From NCBI RefSeq assembly GCF_002215495.1, contig NZ_CP021378.1, positions 2,046,764 to 2,110,763 on the forward strand: DNA of 64,000 nucleotides, given 5' to 3'. The notes under the pieces are model-generated. The model was not told where the DNA came from, did not search any database, and worked only from the letters and a program-made list of their open reading frames with translations. Shown here piece after piece: positions 43,655 through 54,123 of the stretch. This DNA is from Porphyrobacter sp. CACIAM 03H1 (lineage in GTDB: Bacteria; Pseudomonadota; Alphaproteobacteria; Sphingomonadales; Sphingomonadaceae). Both the position numbers and the translations under genes were made by a program. How positions within the stretch are numbered: position 1 is the first letter of the stretch; every line of letters starts with the position of its first letter.

Positions 43655-45343
43655 TCAGGCGGGGGCGGAAGCCACAGCCGTGTTCGCCGCCGAGAGCACC
43701 GCGCGCACGCTGGCCGTTGCGATGTCCTCGTCGATGCCGCAGCCCCAGATGGTCCGCCCTTGGGGATCGCGGCATTCGAGATAGGCCGCCGCCCGCGCAT
43801 CCGTGCCTGCGCCGAGCGCGTGTTCGGTGTAGTCGACGACTTCGAGCTCCACGCCGAAGGCCTCGCGCAGGGTGCCCATGACGCTCGAGATGAGGCCGTT
43901 GCCGCGCCCGGAGACGCTGCGCTCCTGCCCGTCGACCGCGATGGTCCCGGCGAAGATTCGCGTGCCGTCGGCGGCGCGGCTTTCCTCGTAACGCACCAGC
44001 TGGAAGTGCTTGGGGTGGATCTTGACGTGGTAGGCGCGGCGGAAGGCGTCCCAGATGTCGGCGGCGTTCAGTTCGCGGCCCAGTTCGTCGGCCATGCGCT
44101 GGACGTGCTTCGAGAAATCGGCCTGCATCTTCTTGGGGAGTTTCAGCCCCTGGTCCTTCTCCAGCACCCAGGCAAAGCCGCCCTTGCCAGATTGCGAATT
44201 GACCCGGATCACCGCTTCGTAAGAGCGCCCGAGATCGGCCGGATCGATGGGCAGGTAGGGCACGCGCCAGAGCTCGTCGTTCTGCGTCTCGCGCGCCTCG
44301 AAGCCCTTCTTGATCGCGTCCTGGTGGCTGCCGCTGAAGGCGGTGTAGACCAGTTCCCCGCCATAGGGGTGGCGCTGATGGACGGGGAGGTCGTTGCAAT
44401 AGGTGACCGTCTCGATCACCCGATCGATGTCCGAGAAGTCCAGTTTCGGATCAACCCCTTGCGTGTAGAGGTTCAGCGCCATCGTCACGAGGCAGCAATT
44501 GCCGGTGCGCTCGCCATTGCCGAACAGGCAGCCTTCCACGCGGTCGGCGCCCGCCATCAGGCCCAGCTCCGCCGCCGCCACGCCGGTGCCGCGGTCGTTG
44601 TGGGTGTGGAGCGAGATCACCGCGCTATCGCGGTTCGGCAGGTGGCGGGCGAAATACTCGATCTGGTCGGCGTAAATATTGGGCGTCGCTGCCTCGACCG
44701 TGGCGGGCAGGTTGAGGATGATCGGGTGTTCGGGGTTGGGCTGGAGCACTTCCATCACCGCCGCGCAGACCTCGATCGAGAAATCGAGTTCGGCGGTGGA
44801 GAAGGTCTCCGGCGAATACTGGAAGTGCCAGTCGGTGCCTGGATAGCGTGCGGCCTCGTCGCGCATCACCTTCGCGCCGGCGACGGCGATGGCCTTCACT
44901 TCCTCACGGCTCATGCGGAAGACGATGTCGCGCCAGGCAGGGCTGACGGCGTTGTAGAGGTGGACGATCGCCGCCCTCGCGCCTTCGAGGCTGGCGAAGG
45001 AGGTGCGGATCAGGTCCTCGCGGCTTTGCGTGAGGACCTGCACGATCACGTCATCGGGGATGGCATCCGACTGCACGAGGCCGGAGATGAAGTCGAACTC
45101 GGTCGCGCCTGCGCTGGGGAATCCGATCTCGATTTCCTTGAGGCCGATCTCGACCAGCAGGTCGAAGAAGCGGCGCTTCTTCACCGCGTCCATGGGATCG
45201 ATGATGGACTGGTTGCCGTCGCGCAGGTCGGTCGAGAGCCAGCGCGGCGCGCGCTCGATCAGCTTTGAGGGCCACTGGCGGTTCGGCAGGTCGATCTGCC
45301 CGAACGGGCGATACTTGGCGGAAGGCTCTTTGAGCATGGGCAT
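43655..45343 (-). CDS. leuA: 2-isopropylmalate synthase
   Basis: Condenses acetyl-CoA with alpha-ketoisovalerate, the committed step of leucine synthesis. 562 residues, the type 2 (longer) form. LSTDLRDGNQSIIDPMDA holds the metal/acid residues, with HTHNDRGTG and GNGERTGNCCL further on; the C-terminal regulatory domain (about 440-562) mediates leucine feedback. ATG 45343 or 45337 starts the conserved MLKEPSAKYRPF. A Leu-rich leader peptide precedes it (45430-45480), indicating attenuation-type control. It uses the ketoisovalerate made by ilvBNC. Confidence 0.96.
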   Translation of the reverse strand: MPMLKEPSAKYRPFGQIDLPNRQWPSKLIERAPRWLSTDLRDGNQSIIDPMDAVKKRRFFDLLVEIGLKEIEIGFPSAGATEFDFISGLVQSDAIPDDVIVQVLTQSREDLIRTSFASLEGARAAIVHLYNAVSPAWRDIVFRMSREEVKAIAVAGAKVMRDEAARYPGTDWHFQYSPETFSTAELDFSIEVCAAVMEVLQPNPEHPIILNLPATVEAATPNIYADQIEYFARHLPNRDSAVISLHTHNDRGTGVAAAELGLMAGADRVEGCLFGNGERTGNCCLVTMALNLYTQGVDPKLDFSDIDRVIETVTYCNDLPVHQRHPYGGELVYTAFSGSHQDAIKKGFEARETQNDELWRVPYLPIDPADLGRSYEAVIRVNSQSGKGGFAWVLEKDQGLKLPKKMQADFSKHVQRMADELGRELNAADIWDAFRRAYHVKIHPKHFQLVRYEESRAADGTRIFAGTIAVDGQERSVSGRGNGLISSVMGTLREAFGVELEVVDYTEHALGAGTDARAAAYLECRDPQGRTIWGCGIDEDIATASVRAVLSAANTAVASAPA

Positions 45344-45388
45344 GAAATGTGGCTCGTCGCGAGAAGGAAGGGGGGAAGCTGCGGGTTA

Positions 45389-45442
45389 CCCTTGGGAGCG
45401 GGCCGCCCGCGTTCCTCGCGCGCGGCTGCCTACGCCCAAGGG
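45389..45442 (-). promoter_or_regulatory. leuA leader RNA pairing region
   Basis: On the minus strand CCCTTGGG (45435-45442), lying over the last leader codons, can pair with CCCAAGGG (45389-45396), and competing GC-rich stems lie between (for example GCGGGCGGCCCGC). This is the layout of an attenuator, though no clear T-tract is seen before leuA, so the switch could act on translation instead. Confidence 0.5.
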
Positions 45443-45480
45443 CGCATAAGTCGAAGCAGCGAAAGTCCGTGTCCCGTCAT
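45430..45480 (-). CDS. leu leader peptide (16 residues)
   Basis: A 17-codon frame reading MTGHGLSLLRLMRPWA, with four Leu codons (CTT, CTG, CTT, CTT) in a run of six. It lies 87 bases before leuA on the same strand. Low leucine would stall ribosomes on the Leu run, and the following complementary segments could switch folding. Leader peptides of this kind precede leuA or ilv genes in many alphaproteobacteria. It is too short for statistical support, so the call rests on position and codon content. Confidence 0.65.
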   Translation of the reverse strand: MTGHGLSLLRLMRPWA

Positions 45481-45535
45481 GGGGGCTCTCATTGCCGATT
45501 ATTGCGCGGTGCGCAAGCCGGGAATGGCCCCGATT

Positions 45536-45997
45536 TCAGCCGCAGCGCGCATCGCGGATGATGTTCTGCGCATCGAGCATGATCGACAGGCGCGGATTGG
45601 TGGGATCGGGGTTGACGAAGCCCCCGCTGCCATAGGCGACGAAACGCAGGTTGTCGGTGCGACCGAGCAGCCTGGCGATCTCGGCGCGGGTCGCCTGGTC
45701 GGCGAGCTTTCCGATGAAGGGCCCCATCAGCGGCGCCCCACAGGTCCTGGAGGCCGGATCGGTCAGCGTCCCGCGCGCGAAAGGTCCGGGGGCGGCGCCG
45801 GGAAGCGGCTCGGCGATCTGGGGTGTGGCGGTTGCGGCAGGCGCAGGCGTCGCGACCGGCGTCGCCTCGCCTGCGCCGATGCGCGCGGCGAAGCTTTCGG
45901 CATCGTTGCCGGACTGCGCGGGTTCGCTGCCGCAGGCGGCGAGAGTGAGGCAGAGGGCGGGTAGGGCGAAGGCGAGGGCGCGCGCGGCAGTGGTCAT
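45536..45997 (-). CDS. Putative lipoprotein with peptidase inhibitor I78-like C-terminus
   Basis: 153 residues. A signal peptide ends in the lipobox LTLAAC, followed by an Ala/Pro/Thr-rich linker. The C-terminal part contains a Cys (SRTCGAPLMG), then the RLSIMLDAQNIIRDARCG block resembling the I78 inhibitor end (RLNV..D..I....CG). It probably acts in the periplasm or at the outer membrane; inhibition is inferred from the fold match only. Confidence 0.65.
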   Translation of the reverse strand: MTTAARALAFALPALCLTLAACGSEPAQSGNDAESFAARIGAGEATPVATPAPAATATPQIAEPLPGAAPGPFARGTLTDPASRTCGAPLMGPFIGKLADQATRAEIARLLGRTDNLRFVAYGSGGFVNPDPTNPRLSIMLDAQNIIRDARCG

Positions 45998-46027
45998 GGA
46001 TCGGTCCCCGGATTGGCGTGCGCACGC

Positions 46028-46070
46028 AAAAGCGCGCCTTGCGTTACCGGATTATGACAAGGCGCGCTTT
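46028..46070 (-). terminator. Strong hairpin at end of alpha-hydroxy acid oxidase gene
   Basis: A 13-bp perfect stem, AAAGCGCGCCTTG (46029-46041) / CAAGGCGCGCTTT (46058-46070), with a 16-base loop, overlaps the stop codon; on the minus strand the stem is followed by TTTTGC. It would end the 46069-47262 transcript before the lipoprotein gene. Confidence 0.78.
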
Positions 46071-47262
46071 AGTTGCGCCTGCGGATGCGGTCGGACGTCA
46101 GCTGTTCGAGCCGCGTCACCCCCATCAGCCGCATGCCCCGCTCGATTTCGTCCCTGAGGATGCCGAGCGCGCGCTCGACCCCGTCCTGCCCTGCCGCTGC
46201 GAGCGCATAGAGATAGAGCCGCCCGCCCGATGCCGCCGTCGCCCCGCTGCATAACGCCTTCAGGACATGGGTGCCGCGCCGGATGCCACCATCGCAAATG
46301 ATCTCGATCCGTCCGCCGACCGCATCGACGATCTCTGGTAGCTGGTCGAAGGGGGCGCGGCTCCCGTCAAGTTGCCGCCCGCCGTGGTTCGAGATCATGA
46401 TCGCATCGGCGCCGATCTCCACAGCCCGGCGCGCGTCGCCCGCGCTCATCACGCCTTTCAGGACGAAGGTGCCGCCCCAGTCCTGCCGGATCTTGGCGGC
46501 GGTATCCCAGTCCATCGCGGTGTCGAGCATGGTGTTGAAATATTCGGCGATGCTCACCGCCTTGCCGGTGCCCTCGGCGACGTGGGTGTCGAGATTGGGC
46601 AGGCGGAACTTCTCGCGTAGCACGTAGTCGAGCGTCCACTTGGGCCGGGTCGCATAGCTCCACACCGCGCGTGGGGTGAAGCGCGGCGGGGTGGTGAAGC
46701 CGCTGCGCAGGCACCGCTCGCGCTTGCCCGAGACGATGGTGTCGACCGTCAGCGCCAGCGCGTCGAACTGCGCCGCCTGGCAACGCTGGATCATGCTCGC
46801 GTTCAGCCCCTTGTCCTTGTGGACGTAGAGCTGGAACAGCTTGGGTCCGCTGGTGAGCGCGGCGATTTCCTCGATGCTGCGCGTGGCGAGGCTGGAGATG
46901 CCGAACCACAGGCCGAACCTCTCCGCCGCCTTCGCCACCGCCGTCTCCCCCTGCCAGTGGAAGGCGCGCTGGACGGCGGTGGGCGAGAGCATCAGGGGCA
47001 GCGCTGACCTTCGACCGAGGATGGTGCAGGAGGTGTCGATCGTCTCGACCCCCGCCAGCACGTCGGGCACCAGATCGACCCCCGCGAAGGCGGCGGTGTT
47101 GCGCGCCTTGGTCAGCTCGTCGTCCGCCGCTCCGTCGATGTAGTCGAACACGGGAAAGGGCAGCCGCGCGCGCGCGAGCTTCCGGAAATCGTCGATGTTG
47201 TGGCAGTCGGCAAGGCGCATCTGAGGGCAGTCTTGAAGCAGCCGCTTCGGCAAGTCGAACAT
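46069..47262 (-). CDS. FMN-dependent alpha-hydroxy acid oxidase/dehydrogenase (LldD-like)
   Basis: 397 residues, a TIM-barrel flavoenzyme. FDYIDGAADDE at the start, LSPTAVQR, QLYVHKDKGL, the catalytic-His block SNHGGRQLDGSRAPFDQLPEI (about residue 290) and CDGGIRRGTHVLKAL. It oxidises a 2-hydroxy acid, most likely L-lactate or a relative, feeding electrons to a quinone or cytochrome. An internal Met (residue 15) could be the real start. It is divergent from the YHS-domain gene. Confidence 0.87.
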   Translation of the reverse strand: MFDLPKRLLQDCPQMRLADCHNIDDFRKLARARLPFPVFDYIDGAADDELTKARNTAAFAGVDLVPDVLAGVETIDTSCTILGRRSALPLMLSPTAVQRAFHWQGETAVAKAAERFGLWFGISSLATRSIEEIAALTSGPKLFQLYVHKDKGLNASMIQRCQAAQFDALALTVDTIVSGKRERCLRSGFTTPPRFTPRAVWSYATRPKWTLDYVLREKFRLPNLDTHVAEGTGKAVSIAEYFNTMLDTAMDWDTAAKIRQDWGGTFVLKGVMSAGDARRAVEIGADAIMISNHGGRQLDGSRAPFDQLPEIVDAVGGRIEIICDGGIRRGTHVLKALCSGATAASGGRLYLYALAAAGQDGVERALGILRDEIERGMRLMGVTRLEQLTSDRIRRRN

Positions 47263-47359
47263 TTTGTTGAGGGCCTGTCACCAATGGCAGCGAGCACGCG
47301 AAAGACCAGGGCAGGCAAGGCCGATATCCGGGCCTTGCCCCAAAGCAAGGACACCCCCG

Positions 47360-47857
47360 ATGAAAACTGCCCGCCTGATATTCGCGCTCGCCGCTTTCGC
47401 CGCACCGCTCGTGCTCGCCACCCCCGCAGCTGCCGAGGGCGGGGTCTATGTCGCCAGTGCCCGCGAGAAGATCGCGGTCGGCGGCTACGACACCGTCAGC
47501 TACTTCCGCGGCAATGGCGCGCCGGTGAAGGGCAGTGCGAAGTTCAAAGTGACGTGGAAGGGCGCCGAATGGCACTTCGCCAGCGCCGCGAACGCTGCCG
47601 CCTTCAAGGACAACCCTGCCGCCTTCGCGCCGCAATACGGCGGGCACTGCGCCTGGGCGATTGCGCAGGGCTATCTCGCGCCGGGCGATCCGACCGCCTA
47701 CGACATCGTCGGCGGCAAGCTCTACCTCAACTACGATCAGGGCATTCGCGCCAAGTGGCGCCAGGACATCTCGGGCTTCATCGCCAAGGGCGGGCCCAAC
47801 TGGGCCAAGATCCCGGCGGGCAAGACCTATGGCGGATCGTCCTGGTTCGGATTCTGA
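47360..47857 (+). CDS. Secreted YHS-domain protein
   Basis: 165 residues. A signal peptide (MKTARLIFALAAFAAPLVLA, then TPAAA) and a YHS-type core (IAVGGYDTVSYFRGNGAPVKG, HFASAANAAAFKDNPAAFAPQYGGHCAWA). YHS proteins may bind metals or heme in the periplasm; no partner is evident. ATG 47360 is chosen because the signal peptide begins there. Confidence 0.83.
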   Translation: MKTARLIFALAAFAAPLVLATPAAAEGGVYVASAREKIAVGGYDTVSYFRGNGAPVKGSAKFKVTWKGAEWHFASAANAAAFKDNPAAFAPQYGGHCAWAIAQGYLAPGDPTAYDIVGGKLYLNYDQGIRAKWRQDISGFIAKGGPNWAKIPAGKTYGGSSWFGF

Positions 47858-47876
47858 CCGGCCTCGCGCCGGGTGG

Positions 47877-47907
47877 CTGGCGGGCTCAGCCCTTTGCGGC
47901 CCGCCAG
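47877..47907. terminator. Hairpin between convergent YHS and YceI genes
   Basis: CTGGCGGGC (47877-47885) and GCCCGCCAG (47899-47907) form a nine-base perfect stem between two converging stop codons. It could end both transcripts. Confidence 0.6.
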
Positions 47908-47920
47908 TCGCCTATGGCGC

Positions 47921-48583
47921 CTACTGCTTTTCGAAAGCGACGCTGATGTCGAGCTCCACCTCGTCGCTGACGAAGGGAATGCCGTAATTCACACCGAAGT
48001 CCGAGCGCTTGATCTCGGTCTCGGCCTCGAAGCCGACGGTTTCCTTCTTGTTCATCGGGTTGACACCGGCGCCGGTGAACTCCGCCTCGAAGGTGACGGG
48101 CTTGGTGACGCCGTTCAGCGTGAGATTGCCGGTGATCGTCGCCTTCGTCGCGTCCTTGGAATCGACCGTGACGGCGGTGGAGACGAAGCGTGCGGGCGCG
48201 GGGGCCGGGCCAAAGAAATCGGGCGCGCCGCCGTCCTTGCCGGCGCGCAGCAGGTGCTCGGTCAGGCCCTTGCTGGCAGTGGTGACGCTTGCAACCGGGA
48301 TCGTCACGTCGACCTTGGCGGCACCGGGGTTCGCCGGATCGAGCACCAGCGTGCCCGCAACGTCGCCGAAGATGCCGTAATAGTCGTTAAACCCGAAATG
48401 GTTGACTTCCCACCCGATCAGCGAGTGCGCCGGATCGGCGGCATAGGTCCCGGCGGTGACGCGGGAGGGGTCCTTGGCGCCGGGCACCTGCGGTGCGCTT
48501 TGCGCGAAAAGGACGGGGGCAGCGGTGATCGCGCCAGTGACGCCGATGGCGGTCGCGGCGAGGGCAAGGACGAAACGGTTCAT
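47921..48583 (-). CDS. YceI-family periplasmic protein
   Basis: 220 residues. A signal peptide (MNRFVLALAATAIGVTGAIT) followed by the lipocalin-like YceI domain: YAADPAHSLIGWEVNHFGF, ITGNLTLNGVTKPVTFEAEF and GVNYGIPFVSDEVELDISVAF. Relatives bind isoprenoid or quinone-like lipids. ATG 48583 gives the signal peptide; the open reading continues upstream but without protein-like features. Confidence 0.9.
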   Translation of the reverse strand: MNRFVLALAATAIGVTGAITAAPVLFAQSAPQVPGAKDPSRVTAGTYAADPAHSLIGWEVNHFGFNDYYGIFGDVAGTLVLDPANPGAAKVDVTIPVASVTTASKGLTEHLLRAGKDGGAPDFFGPAPAPARFVSTAVTVDSKDATKATITGNLTLNGVTKPVTFEAEFTGAGVNPMNKKETVGFEAETEIKRSDFGVNYGIPFVSDEVELDISVAFEKQ

Positions 48584-48681
48584 CGGGCAGGGTCTCCTGT
48601 AGGTGCAGGGGACCAATACCCGACGCCTCGCGATGGTTCCACAGCCCGCCGCAAGGGGCGGGCGGAGGAAATCTTTCCCGC

Positions 48682-50261
<1,580 letters not shown>

Positions 50262-50271
50262 GGGTTTGTCC

Positions 50272-52077
50272 TCAGACCAGCGCCTTGGCTTCGTCGTCCA
50301 TCGTGCCGTCGACCTTGTCGCCGTAGAGCAGCATCTCGGTGTGCGCGGCGCCTGAAGGGATCATCGGCAGGCAGTTCGCATCCTGCGCGACGAGGCAATC
50401 GACGATCACCGGGCCGGGATGGTCGAGCATCCGCATGATGCCGTCGTCCAGATCGCGCTCCTCGGTGATGCGGATGCCCTTCCAGCCATAGGCCTCGGCG
50501 AGCTTCACGAAATCCGGAAGGCTGTCCGAATAGGAGTTCGAATAGCGGCTTTCATAGGTCAGCTCCTGCCACTGGCGGACCATGCCCATGTATTCGTTGT
50601 TCAAGATGAAAATCTTGACCGGCAGGCGATACTGGCTCGCGGTGCCGAGTTCCTGGATGTTCATCTGGATCGAGGCCTCACCCGCGATGTCGATCACCAG
50701 CGCGTCGGGGTGGCCGAGCTGCGCGCCGATCGCTGCCGGAAGGCCATAGCCCATCGTGCCGAGCCCGCCCGAGGTGAGCCACTTGTTCGGGTCCTCGAAG
50801 CCGAAATACTGCGCCGCCCACATCTGGTGCTGGCCGACCTCGGTGGTGATGATCGGACTGCGCTTGTGGGTGAGGGCATGGAGCCGCTCCACCGCCTTCT
50901 GCGGCATGATCATGCCCGGGTTCTTGGTCGAGCGTTCCGGATAGGCGAGGCATTCGCGCGCGCGCCATCCGGCGATCCGCGCCTTCCATTCGCCGAGGTT
51001 CCTCGGCTGCCTTGTGCCCCAGGCCTCGATCAGTTGCGCGAGCACCGTGCCGCAGTCGCCGACGATCCCGAGATCGACGGGGACCGTCTTGTTGATCGAG
51101 GAGCGGTCGATGTCGATGTGGATCTTCTTCGAATTCGGCGAAAACGCATCCAGCCGACCGGTCACCCGGTCATCGAACCGCGCGCCGATGCAGACCATCA
51201 CGTCGCACTGGTTCATCGCCATGTTGGCTTCGTAGGTGCCGTGCATCCCGAGCATCCCGAGCCAGTCGGGGTGCCGCGAGGGGAAGGCGCCGAGGCCCAT
51301 CAGGGTCGAGGTGACGGGGGCGCCGGTCATGTCCTGGAACTGCCGCAGCAGGCGGCTCGCCTCGGGGCCGGAATTTATCACGCCGCCGCCGGTGTAAAGG
51401 ATCGGCCGCTCGGCCCCCGCGATCATCTCGATGGCCTCGATGATCTGCTCCGCCGGGGCGACGGTCTGGGGCGCGTAGCGGTGCGATCCGGGGCGCACCA
51501 GAGCGCGGCGCTCGGACGGGACGGCGATCTGGACGTTCTTGGGGATGTCGATCACGACCGGGCCGGGCCTGCCGGTGGTGGCGATCAGGAAGGCCTCCCT
51601 GATCGTCGCGGCAAGATCGGCCGGGTCCTTCACGAGGTAATTGTGCTTGGTGCAGTGGCGGGTGATGCCGATGGTGTCGGCTTCCTGGAAGGCGTCGGTG
51701 CCGATCAGCGCGGTCGGCACCTGTCCGGTGATGACCACCATCGGGATCGAGTCCATCCAAGCATCGGCAATTCCGGTGATGGCGTTGGTCGCGCCGGGGC
51801 CGGAGGTGACGAGCACCACGCCCGGCTTGCCGGTGGCGCGCGCGTAGCCTTCGGCGGCATGGGCCGCGCCTGCCTCGTGGCGGACGAGGATGTGGCGGAT
51901 GCGCTCGTCGCCGAACAGCTCGTCATAGATCGGCAAAACCGCGCCGCCGGGATAGCCGAAGACGAATTCCACGCCTTGTTCGATCAGGCTCTGCACGAGG
52001 ATCGCCGCACCGCTCATGGCGGCGGGATTGTCCGAGGGGGCAGGGGCCGGCTGACCGGGCACGGGGAACTCCATCAT
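50272..52077 (-). CDS. ilvB: Acetolactate synthase large (catalytic) subunit
   Basis: 601 residues, a ThDP enzyme joining pyruvate to pyruvate or ketobutyrate. [19 protein letters not shown] and [21 protein letters not shown] hold the activating Glu; FAD-contact RYAPQTV; the ThDP/Mg motif reads [15 protein letters not shown], with Glu where most relatives have Asp. First of ilvB-ilvN-ilvC. A hairpin with a T-tract lies just upstream and may attenuate transcription. Confidence 0.96.
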   Translation of the reverse strand: MMEFPVPGQPAPAPSDNPAAMSGAAILVQSLIEQGVEFVFGYPGGAVLPIYDELFGDERIRHILVRHEAGAAHAAEGYARATGKPGVVLVTSGPGATNAITGIADAWMDSIPMVVITGQVPTALIGTDAFQEADTIGITRHCTKHNYLVKDPADLAATIREAFLIATTGRPGPVVIDIPKNVQIAVPSERRALVRPGSHRYAPQTVAPAEQIIEAIEMIAGAERPILYTGGGVINSGPEASRLLRQFQDMTGAPVTSTLMGLGAFPSRHPDWLGMLGMHGTYEANMAMNQCDVMVCIGARFDDRVTGRLDAFSPNSKKIHIDIDRSSINKTVPVDLGIVGDCGTVLAQLIEAWGTRQPRNLGEWKARIAGWRARECLAYPERSTKNPGMIMPQKAVERLHALTHKRSPIITTEVGQHQMWAAQYFGFEDPNKWLTSGGLGTMGYGLPAAIGAQLGHPDALVIDIAGEASIQMNIQELGTASQYRLPVKIFILNNEYMGMVRQWQELTYESRYSNSYSDSLPDFVKLAEAYGWKGIRITEERDLDDGIMRMLDHPGPVIVDCLVAQDANCLPMIPSGAAHTEMLLYGDKVDGTMDDEAKALV

Positions 52078-52090
52078 TGCGGGCGTCGAT

Positions 52091-52130
52091 AAGAAAACCG
52101 GCCCGACGCAGGGGGGTGCGCATCGGGCCG
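52091..52130 (-). terminator. Terminator/attenuator between miaA and ilvB
   Basis: On the minus strand CGGCCCGATGCGC pairs with TGCGTCGGGCCG across a short C-rich loop, followed by GTTTTCTT (plus 52091-52098), a good intrinsic terminator. It lies between the miaA stop (52173) and the ilvB start (52077), so it either ends miaA or attenuates ilvB. An upstream AT-rich stretch with TTGACT could hold a promoter. Confidence 0.7.
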
Positions 52131-52172
52131 AGTGACACCGCCGCTAAATATCATAATCTGATAAGTCAACAC

Positions 52173-53129
52173 CTATTTGCGCAATAATGATGCGAAAGCT
52201 GCCTCGATGTCGATATTTTCAGACTCCCAATCGGGATGCACGCGCGGCCAGTCCGCTGGCGGTTGGCGGCGGAACCAGGTGAACTGGCGCTTGGCGTAGT
52301 TGCGGGTCGCCTGGGCACCCGAGGCGATAACCTCGTCGGCCTCGATCTCGCCGGCGAGCCAGGCGGCGATCTCCGGCACGCCGATGGCGCGCATCACCGG
52401 AAGCTCGGGATCCAGCCCGCGCGCGAGCAGCGTCTCGACCTCGGCTATTGCGCCCTGATCCAGCATCGCCTCGAACCGTGCGTCGCAGCGGTCGTAGACC
52501 CATTGGCGCTCCGGCTCGACGATCAGGGGATGGAGCGTCACCTCCTCGGCGATCCCGCCCGCTTTGGCGAGCTGCCAGTCGCCGAGCGTCACGCCGGTCG
52601 AACGCTTGACCTCGAGCGCGCGGGCGATGCGCTGGCTGTCGCCGGGGTCGAGCATCGCGGCGCGTTCGGGATCCTCGATCTGGAGCAGTTTCCAGGCGTC
52701 AGCTTCGTCCATCGCCCGCACCTGCGCGCGCACGGCCGGGTCGATCTCGGGTATGGGGGCGATGCCCTCGAGCAGCACCTTGAGGTAAAGGCCCGTACCT
52801 CCCACGAGGATCGGCACCGCGCCGGCCGCATGAAGATCGGCGATCTCGGCCTTGGCGCGGTTCGCCCAGGCTGCGGCTGAGCAGGCCTCGCTGCCGTCCC
52901 ACGCGCCGAACAACCGGTGCTCGATGCCCTCCATCTCGTCCTCGGAGGGACGCGCGGAGAGGATCTTCAGGTCCGCATAGACCTGCGCACTGTCGGCATT
53001 GACGATCACCGCCTGCCTGCCATCGGCGGCGAGACGATGGGCGAGGGCGAGCGCGATCGCGCTCTTGCCGCTGGCGGTCGGCCCTGCGATGAGCGCGAGC
53101 GGATTTTCAGGAGTGACAGGGATGCTCAT
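52173..53129 (-). CDS. miaA: tRNA dimethylallyltransferase
   Basis: 318 residues. Adds an isopentenyl group to A37 of tRNAs reading U-starting codons. P-loop GPTASGKS (residues 16-23), then NADSAQVYADLKILSARPS, IEHRLFGAWD and GGTGLYLKVLLEG; the C-terminus has QFTWFRRQPPADWP. The ATG at 53129 overlaps the serB start on the other strand by eight bases, and no later Met precedes the P-loop. Its donor is DMAPP. Confidence 0.94.
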   Translation of the reverse strand: MSIPVTPENPLALIAGPTASGKSAIALALAHRLAADGRQAVIVNADSAQVYADLKILSARPSEDEMEGIEHRLFGAWDGSEACSAAAWANRAKAEIADLHAAGAVPILVGGTGLYLKVLLEGIAPIPEIDPAVRAQVRAMDEADAWKLLQIEDPERAAMLDPGDSQRIARALEVKRSTGVTLGDWQLAKAGGIAEEVTLHPLIVEPERQWVYDRCDARFEAMLDQGAIAEVETLLARGLDPELPVMRAIGVPEIAAWLAGEIEADEVIASGAQATRNYAKRQFTWFRRQPPADWPRVHPDWESENIDIEAAFASLLRK

Positions 53130-54006
53130 TGCGCGGCTGATAGCAGAGACAAGTGAATGTGAAACGCGTCTCGATGCGCTGTCGCGCGCGCTGGCCGGGG
53201 CCGGGGCGCCGCTGGCGGCTGCGGCAATGCCCGCACGCGAGGACGAGGTGCTCGAACTCCATATCGAGGATGGCGATCCGGCGGCGGTGTTGGCGGCGAT
53301 CGACGCCACCTTCACGCCCCCCGCCATGCTGGTCGCGCGAGATGCCATCGAAGTGCCCGCGCTGTTCGTCTCCGACATGGATTCGACCATGATCGGGCAG
53401 GAATGCATCGACGAGCTGGCCGATTATGCCGGGATCAAGCCGCAGATCGCGGAGATCACCGAGCGCGCGATGCAGGGAGAGCTCGACTTCGAGGCCGCCC
53501 TGCGCGAACGCGTGGCGCTGCTGGCGGGGCTCGATGAGAGCGCGATCCACGCCTGCCTCGCCGAGCGCATCACCGCCACGCCGGGCGCGAAGACGCTGGT
53601 GGCGACGCTCGCGGCGCTGGGCACGCGCACCGTGCTGGTGACGGGCGGCTTCCACCATTTCGCCGATCCGGTCGCCGAGATGCTCGGCTTCCACCGGGTG
53701 GTCGGCAACCGGCTCGGGGTCGAGGGTGGGAAGCTCACCGGCGGGCTTGTCGGGCCGATCACCGACTCCGCGGTCAAGGCGGCGGTGCTCGCCGAGGAGG
53801 CGTCCGTTTTGGGCGAGGGCGTCCACAGCCTTGCCACGGGCGACGGCGCGAACGACATCCCGATGATCGAGGCGGCGACCTACGGCTTTGCCTATCGCGC
53901 CAAGCCCAAGGCGCGGGCCGTGGCCAATGGCCGGGTCGACGCGTGCGATCTGACTGCGGTGCTGACGTTGCTCGGCGTTCCGCGCGTGGAGTGGCGCGAG
54001 GCTTGA
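53122..54006 (+). CDS. serB: Phosphoserine phosphatase
   Basis: 294 residues, the last step of serine synthesis. An N-terminal regulatory region (about 1-80) precedes the HAD core: FVSDMDSTMIGQECIDELAD (nucleophile Asp near residue 87), VLVTGGFHHFADPVAE, and the final GDGANDIPMIEAATYGFAYRAKPK. The start ATG 53122 shares the sequence ATGCTCAT with the divergent miaA start, so promoters must sit inside each other's coding sequence. Confidence 0.94.
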   Translation: MLIARLIAETSECETRLDALSRALAGAGAPLAAAAMPAREDEVLELHIEDGDPAAVLAAIDATFTPPAMLVARDAIEVPALFVSDMDSTMIGQECIDELADYAGIKPQIAEITERAMQGELDFEAALRERVALLAGLDESAIHACLAERITATPGAKTLVATLAALGTRTVLVTGGFHHFADPVAEMLGFHRVVGNRLGVEGGKLTGGLVGPITDSAVKAAVLAEEASVLGEGVHSLATGDGANDIPMIEAATYGFAYRAKPKARAVANGRVDACDLTAVLTLLGVPRVEWREA

Positions 54007-54063
54007 AGGCGCTGCGCGCGGGGAAGCGCACAAAAAGGTTTCGTCCGCGAACCGAATCGGCTA

Positions 54064-54078
54064 TTAACACTCGTGTAA
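54064..54078. promoter_or_regulatory. Dyad upstream of first Coq4-like gene
   Basis: TTAACACTCGTGTAA, with half-sites AACA-N4-TGT, lies 46 bases before the start codon. The same ACA-N4-TGT centre recurs before the second Coq4-like gene, suggesting a shared TetR-type operator. The regulator is not in the window. Confidence 0.45.
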
Positions 54079-54123
54079 GCAAGTGGGCACTAGACGAGCC
54101 TGCCCTTCAAGGATTGCACGACC

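Noticed and set aside
42731..45268. An 845-codon open frame on the plus strand across leuA and the DUF2189 gene
   Set aside because: No motifs and skewed composition; leuA on the minus strand has all catalytic motifs.
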